DNA from: Candidatus Pelagibacter sp. | GTDB lineage: Bacteria > Pseudomonadota > Alphaproteobacteria > Pelagibacterales > Pelagibacteraceae | Length of the DNA stretch: 5,399 bases | Assembly (NCBI GenBank): GCA_028097785.1 | Contig: JAOHFB010000038.1 | Coordinates: forward strand, 1-5,399 | Direction of reading: 5' to 3' | Shown: piece by piece, positions 1-5,399 of the stretch | Numbering within the stretch: the stretch's first letter is position 1 | Layout of the letters: every line of letters begins with the position of its first letter | Notes under the pieces: generated by a model | What the model was told of the DNA's origin: nothing | Database searches by the model: none | What the model saw: only the letters and a program-made list of their open reading frames with translations | Program-made: the position numbers and the translations under genes

Positions 1-1695
1 ATGGGAGTTCTAAGAGATAGTGATAGCAGATGGTACATGAGAGAAGAAGCGGGTGGATTAATTTTAGGACCCTATGAAGATGGCGCACCTGCTTGTTATG
101 TTAATGGACCATCAAAAGACTCGGAGTATGAATTATTTCAAGAAGATTTAGATAGATTAGCACCACATATTGAAGGTGCAATACACCGTGTTCCTGCATT
201 TGGAGAAGTAGGTGTTAAAAAAGTTTATAACGGGGCAATTTGTTATACACCGGATGGTAATCCAATAGTTGGTCCTGCATGGGGTTTGAAAAACTTTTGG
301 ATTAATGAAGGACATAGTTTTGGGATTACTGCAGCCGGGGGAGCAGGTTGGCAATTAGCTGAATGGATTGTTGATGGTGAACCAACCATTGATATGCTTG
401 GTGTTGAGCCTAGACGTTACGGTGATTATGCCACAAAATCTTATTTGAAAACTAAAAATGAAGAAGCTTACAGTCATGTATTTATCACTCATTATCCTGA
501 CGAAGAAAGACCAGCTGCAAGACCTTTAAGAACATCCCCTTGCTATGAGAGAATGAAAGATTTAGGGGCAGTTTTTGGACAAAAATTTGGATGGGAAAGA
601 CCTAATTTCTTTGCAACAGATGGTATGGAGCAAAAAGATGATTGGTCATTTAGACGATCAAAGTGGTTTGAAGCAATTAAAAAAGAGTGTCAAAACGTAA
701 AAGACAATGTTGGCCTTCTTGATATGACGGCATTTGCAAAATGTAGAATTAAAGGACCAAAAGCAGAGGAATTTTTAGATCATTTGGTTGCAAACAAACT
801 TCCTAAAAAAATCGGAAGAATTGGATTATGTCATGCTCTGAATACCAAAGGTGGAGTTCATTCAGAATTTACAATTATGAGAGAAGCTGAAGATAGCTTC
901 TATTTAGTATCTGCAGGTGCAAACCTAAGATTAGATCATGATTGGATTAAAAAATGGATGCCAGATGAAGGTGTTACTTTTGAAGATTTAACTAACAGCA
1001 CAGGTGTATTGGTTCTTGCAGGTCCTAAATCAAGAGAGTTATTGCAAAAAGTATCTACTGATGATTTTTCAAATGAAAACTTTAAATGGTTAACTGCACA
1101 AAATGTTGATGTTGGATATGCTCCTGTTAATGCAATGAGAGTAAACTTTGTTGGAGAATTAGGTTGGGAACTTCATCATCCAATTGAATATCAAAATCAT
1201 ATTTTTGATAAATTAATGGAAGCAGGAAAAGACTTAGGTATCAAACCATTTGGTATTAGAGCAATGAATAGTTTAAGATTAGAAAAATCATATAAACTAG
1301 TTGGTACAGAGCTTTCAATTGAATATTCACCTTATGAGTCTGGTTTAGATAGATTTGTTCATCCAAATAAAGGAAACTTTATTGGATTAGAGGCTTTGAA
1401 TAAGTGGAGAGAAAAAGGTTTTGACAATAAACTTATTACTCTTGAAGTTCATAATACCAAAGATGCTGATGTTTTGGGAAATAACCCGATCTATAAGGAT
1501 AATAAAGTTGTTGGAAGAGCAACAGGTGGTGAATTTGGTTTTAGATTAGATAAGTCAATTGCTCTTGCAATGGTTAAACCAGAGCATGCTAATGTAGGCG
1601 ACAAATTACAAGTTGATATTTTGGGTGAAATGTATGAGGCTACGGTGATAGAAGAGAGCCCATACGATTCTGAAAATAATTTATTGAGAGCTTAA
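1..1695 (+). CDS. Dimethylglycine/sarcosine dehydrogenase-type flavoprotein, 5'-truncated by window edge
   Basis: This is the C-terminal 564 residues of a protein that in this family is usually over 800 residues. The ATG at position 1 is probably an internal Met: the sequence opens inside the FAD (DAO) domain, and the Rossmann motif and flavinylation region are absent. Domains in order: DAO tail (about 1-125, with [10 protein letters not shown] at 84-92 and the Gly-rich [12 protein letters not shown] near 105-116), FAO_M linker (about 128-180, with EPRRYGDY), GcvT-like folate domain (about 183-450, with [12 protein letters not shown] near 383-394 and [10 protein letters not shown] at 421-430) and GcvT C-terminal barrel (about 475-555). 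Known for the family: oxidative N-demethylation of dimethylglycine or sarcosine, with the methyl group captured as 5,10-methylene-tetrahydrofolate and electrons given to ETF. The ETF and ETF-QO genes directly downstream fit this. Dimethylglycine is my preferred substrate from resemblance to animal DMGDH, but sarcosine cannot be excluded. The protein is probably cytoplasmic. Confidence 0.9.
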   Translation: MGVLRDSDSRWYMREEAGGLILGPYEDGAPACYVNGPSKDSEYELFQEDLDRLAPHIEGAIHRVPAFGEVGVKKVYNGAICYTPDGNPIVGPAWGLKNFWINEGHSFGITAAGGAGWQLAEWIVDGEPTIDMLGVEPRRYGDYATKSYLKTKNEEAYSHVFITHYPDEERPAARPLRTSPCYERMKDLGAVFGQKFGWERPNFFATDGMEQKDDWSFRRSKWFEAIKKECQNVKDNVGLLDMTAFAKCRIKGPKAEEFLDHLVANKLPKKIGRIGLCHALNTKGGVHSEFTIMREAEDSFYLVSAGANLRLDHDWIKKWMPDEGVTFEDLTNSTGVLVLAGPKSRELLQKVSTDDFSNENFKWLTAQNVDVGYAPVNAMRVNFVGELGWELHHPIEYQNHIFDKLMEAGKDLGIKPFGIRAMNSLRLEKSYKLVGTELSIEYSPYESGLDRFVHPNKGNFIGLEALNKWREKGFDNKLITLEVHNTKDADVLGNNPIYKDNKVVGRATGGEFGFRLDKSIALAMVKPEHANVGDKLQVDILGEMYEATVIEESPYDSENNLLRA

Positions 1696-1697
1696 TG
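1686..1697 (+). promoter_or_regulatory. Stop/start overlap TAATG with GAGAG ribosome-binding-like motif
   Basis: The stop codon of the dehydrogenase (TAA, 1693-1695) shares its last A with the ATG of etfB (1695-1697). A purine stretch GAGAG at 1686-1690 lies 4 bases before the ATG and could act as a short-spaced Shine-Dalgarno. The arrangement implies co-transcription and probably translational coupling, so the dehydrogenase and its electron acceptor are made together. The overlap is seen directly; the coupling is inferred. Confidence 0.55.
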
Positions 1698-2429
1698 AAA
1701 ATTTTAGTCGCTGTTAAAAGAGTTATTGATTACAACGTTCAAATAAGAGTTAAAGAAGATGGAACTGGTGTTGTCACTGATAATGTTAAGATGTCGACAA
1801 ATCCACCAGACGATAATGCTATCGAAGAAGCAGTTAAAATAAAAGAAAGTGGAAAAGCCTCAGAAGTAATTGCTGTTACAGTTGGTGAAGAAAAAGCTCA
1901 GGAAACTGTAAGAAAAGCTTTGGCTGTTGGAGCTGATAGAGGAATTCATGTTAAGGCAGAAGGCGTTATAGAGCCTTTAGCTGTTTCAAAAATTTTACAA
2001 AAAATTGTTGATAAAGAGAAACCGGATTTAGTATTTATGGGTAAACAAGCAATAGATGATGACTGTAACCAAACAGGACAAATGTTAAGTGCTTTGTTAA
2101 ATTGGCCTCAAGCAACTTTTGCTTCAAAAATTGAGGTAAAAGATGGAAAATTAGAAGTCGTTAGAGAAATTGATGAGGGTTTAGAAACTATTGAAATAAA
2201 TACTCCAGCAATAGTTACATGTGACTTAAGATTAAACGAACCTAGATATGCTTCATTGCCAAATATAATGAAGGCAAAGAAAAAACCAATCGAGCAAATG
2301 AATGCATCAGATATAGGAGTTGATACAGCACCTAAGATACAACAGATTAAAGTTGAAGAACCACCTAAGCGTAAAGCTGGAATTAAGGTCTCTAGTGTTG
2401 CTGAATTAGTTCAAAAATTAAAAAAATGA
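1695..2429 (+). CDS. etfB: Electron transfer flavoprotein subunit beta
   Basis: A complete 244-residue ETF beta subunit, close to the usual length of about 250. It forms the soluble ETF heterodimer with EtfA, carries the structural AMP, and presents the docking surface for partner dehydrogenases. It starts [14 protein letters not shown], the typical N-terminus of the group I (mitochondrial/alphaproteobacterial) family. The region 115-130 ([16 protein letters not shown]) is the conserved nucleotide-side segment. The ETF-beta signature is seen at about 155-174 ([20 protein letters not shown]). The recognition loop follows at about 182-197 ([16 protein letters not shown]); its Leu188 corresponds to human Leu195, the anchor that inserts into partner dehydrogenases. 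The start is fixed by the one-base overlap with the preceding gene, and the next gene follows after 15 bp. The neighbours make the upstream dehydrogenase its likely main electron donor, though other ETF-linked dehydrogenases elsewhere may also use it. Confidence 0.96.
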   Translation: MKILVAVKRVIDYNVQIRVKEDGTGVVTDNVKMSTNPPDDNAIEEAVKIKESGKASEVIAVTVGEEKAQETVRKALAVGADRGIHVKAEGVIEPLAVSKILQKIVDKEKPDLVFMGKQAIDDDCNQTGQMLSALLNWPQATFASKIEVKDGKLEVVREIDEGLETIEINTPAIVTCDLRLNEPRYASLPNIMKAKKKPIEQMNASDIGVDTAPKIQQIKVEEPPKRKAGIKVSSVAELVQKLKK

Positions 2430-2431
2430 GG
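2428..2431 (+). promoter_or_regulatory. Possible Shine-Dalgarno GAGG for etfA
   Basis: GAGG overlaps the etfB stop codon (TGA, 2427-2429) and lies 13 bases before the etfA ATG at 2445. The spacing is longer than the usual 5-10 bases, so its use is uncertain. It is the only purine-rich SD-like motif in the 15-bp gap. Confidence 0.35.
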
Positions 2432-2444
2432 CAAAAGTTATATA

Positions 2445-3399
2445 ATGTCAGTATTATTGATAGCAGAACACAACAATAAAGAACTTAAATCATTTACTTT
2501 GAATGCTGTAACTGCAGCATCTCAAATTGATAGCGATGTTCACGCATTAGTCATTGGATATAATTGTGGTGATGCTGCAAAAGCTGCCTCAGAACTTCCT
2601 TTGGTTAAAAATGTAATCACAGTTGAAGCTGCTCATTATGAAAATTTTTTAGCAGAAAATTTTGCTCCCGTTGTTACAAAACTTGCAGATAATTATTCTC
2701 ATATAGTTTGTTCAGCAAATACATTTGGTAAAAATTTAATGCCAAGAATAGCAGCTAAATTAGATACATCACAAGTTAGTGATATAATTAAAGTAGAGTC
2801 AGCAGATACTTTTGTTAGACCTATTTATGCGGGAAATGCTTTTGCAACGGTTAAAAGTACTGATGCAAAAAAAATGTATTACTATTAGACCAACATCTTT
2901 TGAACCATGTGAGAGCTCAGGTGGTTCGGCACCAATTGAAACGGCTGAAGCAGCAGAAGAATTTTCATTAACTAAATTTGTTAAAAGAGAAGAAATCAAA
3001 TCAGATAGACCAGAGCTAGGTACAGCAAGAATAGTGGTATCAGGTGGAAGAGGAATGCAAAGTGGAGACAATTTTAAATTAATTATTTCAATTGCGGATA
3101 AATTAAATGCAGCAATAGGTGCTTCAAGAGCAGCAGTTGATGCTGGATATATTAGTAACGATCATCAAGTTGGACAAACAGGCAAAGTAGTTGTGCCAGA
3201 TTTATACATTGCAGTTGGAATATCAGGAGCTATTCAACATCTAGCAGGCATGAAAGAGAGCAAAGTAATTGTTGCAATTAATAAAGATGGAGAGGCTCCA
3301 ATTTTTAGTGTTGCAGATTATGGTTTAGAAGCAGATCTGTTTGAAGCTTTGCCGCAGTTTTTAGAAGAGCTGAATAAATTAAACACTATACAAAAATAA
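2445..3399 (+). CDS. etfA: Electron transfer flavoprotein subunit alpha, interrupted by a frameshift at an A8 run
   Basis: ETF alpha binds the redox FAD of the ETF heterodimer. The first frame (2445-2888) encodes the N-terminal domain, from [11 protein letters not shown] to about residue 143 (STDAKK), then runs into a stop after four spurious residues. The rest is in the +1 frame from 2875 to the stop at 3397-3399. Dropping one A from the run at 2867-2874 joins them into a 317-residue protein of normal family length, reading [15 protein letters not shown] across the junction. In the joined numbering the FAD domain shows [14 protein letters not shown] (197-210), [10 protein letters not shown] (225-234, Arg228), GQTGK (243-247, Thr245) and the ETF-alpha signature [16 protein letters not shown] (253-268, His265). 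Arg228, Thr245 and His265 match human Arg249, Thr266 and His286 in relative spacing. Neither half shows decay, so this looks like a functional gene with a sequencing error, a very recent mutation or slippage, rather than an old pseudogene. If the A8 is real and not bypassed, the operon would lack a working ETF. Confidence 0.93.
2867..2874 (+). other. etfA: A8 homopolymer at the etfA frameshift point
   Basis: Eight consecutive A residues lie between GC and TGT. The upstream frame reads GCA AAA AAA ATG; the frame that continues ETF alpha needs GCA AAA AAA TGT, which is one A fewer. It is the longest single-base run I found in the window. Runs of seven A inside the dehydrogenase (805-811) and ETF-QO (4271-4277) genes keep their frame. 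The tract is of a type prone to sequencing and assembly error, replication slippage and RNA polymerase slippage; the sequence alone cannot say which applies. Confidence 0.85.
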
Positions 3400-3421
3400 T
3401 TCTTAAAGATAAAAATATCAT

Positions 3422-5041
3422 ATGACTAGAGAGTCGATGGAATATGATGTTGTAATAATAGGAGGAGGTCCTTCTGGATTATCTACAGCAATTAAGCTTA
3501 AGCAGCTTGATCCTAATTTAAATGTTTGTTTATTAGAAAAAGCATCAGAAATTGGTGCCCATATTTTAAGTGGTAATGTTTTTGAAACAAGAGCATTGGA
3601 TGAACTCTTACCAAATTGGAGAGAACTCAATTCACCAATTAAAACAAAAGTATCTAAAGAAAAGTTTTTATTTTTAGGAAAAACTAAATCTTTAAGCTGG
3701 CCAACATGGTTACTTCCTAAGGTTCAACAAAATCATAACAATTATATTATTAGTTTAGCTAATTTATGCAGATGGTTAGCAGAACAAGCAGAAGCTTTAG
3801 GGGTCGAAATATTTCCTGGGTTTCCAGCTAGTGAAATTTTATACAATGAAGATGGATCAGTTAAGGGTGTTGCTACCCAAGACATGGGTATTGATAAAGA
3901 AGGTAATAAAAAAGATAGTTTTGAACCGGGTATAGAATTATTAGGCAAAGTAACTGTCTTTGCAGAAGGTTGCAGAGGTCATTTAGGAAAACAACTGATT
4001 GAAAAATTTAATCTTTCAAAAGATAAAGACCCTCAACAGTATGGAATTGGTTTTAAGGAAATTTGGGAGATAGAAGATAAAAATCATGAAGAAGGAATGG
4101 TGATGCATACAGCAGGATGGCCATTAGATAACAATACTTACGGTGGAAGCTTCATGTATCATGCGGAGAATAAACAAGTATTTTTAGGGTACGTCATAGG
4201 TCTAGATTATAAAAACCCACATCTATCACCTTATGATGAGTTTCAAAGATTTAAAACTCATCCATCAATTAAAAAAATTATTGAAGGGGGAAAAAGAATT
4301 TCTTATGGAGCTCGAGCGTTAATTGAAGGTGGACTTCAAAGTTTACCCCAAATGTTTATGCCAGGAGCACTACTAGTTGGTTGTGACGCAGGAACATTGA
4401 ATATGCCTAAAATTAAAGGATCTCATACTGCAATGAAAAGTGGAATGATTGCAGCAGAAACAATCGTTGATAAAATTAAAGAAAATAAAAATTTATCTAA
4501 TTATGAAGAAAAATTTAAAAAGAGTTGGGTTTATGAAGAACTTCATGCAGCTCGTAATGTAAAACCAAGCTTTAGCTGGGGTTTAATTCTTGGAATTATT
4601 TTTACTGGTATTGACCAAATTTTATTTAAAGGGAAATTACCTTTTACTTTAAAACACAAACATGCTGATCATGAAACTTTAAAACCAGCCAATGAAATGC
4701 CAAAAATAGAATATCCAAAATATGATAATGTTATTACTTTTGATAAAACAAGTTCAGTTTATCTAACTGGCACTAATCATGCAGATAATCAACTGGTTCA
4801 CTTAAAACTTAAAGATCCTAACTTACCTATCAGTTATACTTTAGATAAATTTGATGAACCTTCACAAAGATATTGTCCAGCAGGTGTTTATGAAGTTCAA
4901 AAAGAAAATGACGTAAACAAATTTGTAATTAATTCACAAAACTGTATTCACTGTAAGACTTGCGATATCAAGGAGCCATCTCAAAATATAACTTGGGTTA
5001 CTCCAGAAGGCAGTGGTGGACCTAAATACGGAAATATGTAG
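3422..5041 (+). CDS. etfD: Electron transfer flavoprotein-ubiquinone oxidoreductase (ETF-QO)
   Basis: A complete 539-residue ETF-QO, slightly short of the common 545-560. It takes electrons from reduced ETF through FAD and a 4Fe-4S cluster and reduces ubiquinone at the cytoplasmic membrane. Visible features are the Rossmann FAD motif VVIIGGGPSG (10-19), the conserved HILSGNVFE segment (47-55), the central YGARALIEGGLQSLPQ (295-310), and VGCDAGTLNMPKIKGSHTAM (319-338) of the FAD/quinone domain. A hydrophobic stretch at about 383-402 (SFSWGLILGIIFTGIDQILF) fits the family's monotopic membrane-anchoring helix. The C-terminal ferredoxin-like domain has cluster ligands Cys485 (RYCPAGVY), Cys508, Cys511 and Cys514 (NCIHCKTCDIKEP), all present, ending GGPKYGNM. 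The ATG at 3422 is preferred because the RESMEYDVVI leader is familiar in alphaproteobacterial homologues; the ATG at 3437 (MEYDVV) is an alternative. Neither has a strong ribosome site. The gene follows etfA by 22 bp, as expected for one operon. Confidence 0.96.
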   Translation: MTRESMEYDVVIIGGGPSGLSTAIKLKQLDPNLNVCLLEKASEIGAHILSGNVFETRALDELLPNWRELNSPIKTKVSKEKFLFLGKTKSLSWPTWLLPKVQQNHNNYIISLANLCRWLAEQAEALGVEIFPGFPASEILYNEDGSVKGVATQDMGIDKEGNKKDSFEPGIELLGKVTVFAEGCRGHLGKQLIEKFNLSKDKDPQQYGIGFKEIWEIEDKNHEEGMVMHTAGWPLDNNTYGGSFMYHAENKQVFLGYVIGLDYKNPHLSPYDEFQRFKTHPSIKKIIEGGKRISYGARALIEGGLQSLPQMFMPGALLVGCDAGTLNMPKIKGSHTAMKSGMIAAETIVDKIKENKNLSNYEEKFKKSWVYEELHAARNVKPSFSWGLILGIIFTGIDQILFKGKLPFTLKHKHADHETLKPANEMPKIEYPKYDNVITFDKTSSVYLTGTNHADNQLVHLKLKDPNLPISYTLDKFDEPSQRYCPAGVYEVQKENDVNKFVINSQNCIHCKTCDIKEPSQNITWVTPEGSGGPKYGNM

Positions 5042-5042
5042 T

Positions 5043-5399
5043 TTAAGATAAATCTATTGCAAACTTTTTTAAAGTTTCAATAGGTACGTGTTTAAGAGTA
5101 TTTTTGTGAGTTCTTTTTAAAAATACAGGACATCCTTTACCAGCTTCTACAGCTTTTGCATACCAGCTCGCACAAACACACCAACCATCACCATCTTTTA
5201 AACCAGGAAATCCAAACTCAGGATGAGGTGTGATTAAATCATTACCTGCAACTTTTAACCATTCTAAAAATTCAGTTGTAACTTTTGCACAAACTGTATG
5301 AACCCCATGATCATTTTCATCAGTGTTACAACAACCATCACGATACCATCCTGTTAAAGGATTGTTTGAACACTCTTCTAGATCTTCACCTAGAACATT
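5043..5399 (-). CDS. DUF2237 family protein, start codon just beyond the window edge
   Basis: Reading the minus strand from 5399 gives an open frame of 118 codons ending in TAA (complement of 5043-5045), with no start codon at its visible beginning. It opens NVLGEDLEECSNNPLTGWYR. DUF2237 proteins usually begin only a few residues before this NVLG, so it is nearly complete at about 120-125 residues. Diagnostic blocks are RDGCCNTDENDHGVHTVCA (20-38), FLEWLKVAGNDL (44-55), PHPEFGFPGLKDGDGWCVCA (58-77) and CPVFLKRTHKNTL (90-102). Seven cysteines (10, 23, 24, 37, 74, 76, 90) plus several His suggest metal binding or disulfides, but the function is not known to me and none is assigned. There is no signal peptide or membrane segment in the visible part. 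It converges on the ETF-QO gene with one base (5042) between the stop codons, so it belongs to a separate transcript. Codon use resembles its neighbours. Confidence 0.9.
   Translation of the reverse strand, partial: NVLGEDLEECSNNPLTGWYRDGCCNTDENDHGVHTVCAKVTTEFLEWLKVAGNDLITPHPEFGFPGLKDGDGWCVCASWYAKAVEAGKGCPVFLKRTHKNTLKHVPIETLKKFAIDLS
5061..5077. repeat. Short AT-rich inverted repeat at the convergent gene end
   Basis: AAACTTT (5061-5067) and AAAGTTT (5071-5077) are perfect 7-bp inverted arms around a TTT loop, about 20 bases past the ETF-QO stop and inside the 3' end of the DUF2237 gene. It could form a weak hairpin on either strand near where both transcripts should end. Each arm has only one G:C pair and no T-run follows, so a terminator role is doubtful; it may be chance in AT-rich coding DNA (it encodes ETLKKFA on the minus strand). 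Confidence 0.25.

Noticed and set aside
1..3. ATG at the first base as the true start of the dehydrogenase
   Set aside because: The protein begins inside the FAD domain and lacks the N-terminal Rossmann fold; alignment by eye to DMGDH places this Met (GVLRD context) internally, so the gene continues upstream.
2812..2874. A separate gene starting at the TTG at 2812 and running to 3399
   Set aside because: Up to the A-run the translation is an out-of-frame reading of conserved ETF alpha sequence; only codons from 2875 on are ETF alpha. It is the second half of one gene, not a new gene.
3408..3419. GATA-AAAA-TATC inverted repeat in the gap before the ETF-QO gene
   Set aside because: Only 4-bp AT-rich arms, no T-run; expected by chance at this base composition and not a credible terminator or operator.
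3400..3421. A promoter for the ETF-QO gene in the 22-bp gap
   Set aside because: The gap is too short and has no -35/-10 pair; read-through from the operon is the simpler view.
157..3948. Four minus-strand open frames (157-354, 2799-3071, 3418-3630, 3742-3948)
   Set aside because: Each lies opposite a strongly conserved plus-strand gene and shows no recognisable domain; they are chance antisense frames.
5041..5399. The right end as a non-coding region
   Set aside because: The minus strand is fully open for 118 codons with clear DUF2237 motifs; it only looks empty because the start codon is outside the window.

Overview
The window is AT-rich coding DNA (roughly one third G+C by eye), tightly packed and free of mobile elements, RNA genes or CRISPR. 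The protein sequences look alphaproteobacterial/mitochondrial in type. The low G+C, one-base gene spacings and betaine-type methyl catabolism suggest a streamlined marine alphaproteobacterium such as SAR11 (Pelagibacterales) or a relative. That placement is an inference from style and gene content, not a tested phylogeny.

Four consecutive plus-strand genes fill positions 1-5041. (1) The C-terminal two thirds of a dimethylglycine/sarcosine dehydrogenase-type flavoprotein with a folate-binding GcvT-like half; its FAD-binding N-terminus lies before the window. (2) etfB, the electron transfer flavoprotein (ETF) beta subunit, overlapping gene 1 by one base (TAATG). (3) etfA, the ETF alpha subunit, 15 bp further on, broken into two frames at a run of eight A residues (2867-2874). 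(4) ETF:ubiquinone oxidoreductase, 22 bp after etfA, complete and with all four 4Fe-4S cysteines. Together they form a full relay: N-methyl oxidation at the dehydrogenase, one-carbon unit passed to tetrahydrofolate, electrons to ETF, then ETF-QO, then the ubiquinone pool.

On the minus strand, 5043-5399 holds nearly all of a DUF2237-family protein, cysteine-rich and of unknown function. Its start codon lies just past the right edge, so it has no visible start in the window. It is convergent with the ETF-QO gene, with one base between the two stop codons and no convincing terminator.

The point most worth checking is the etfA frameshift. Both halves are perfectly conserved in type, so it is either a homopolymer error, a very recent mutation, or a gene read through by slippage at the A-run. 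I see no wholly new system here; the rest is a recognisable catabolic/electron-transfer operon.
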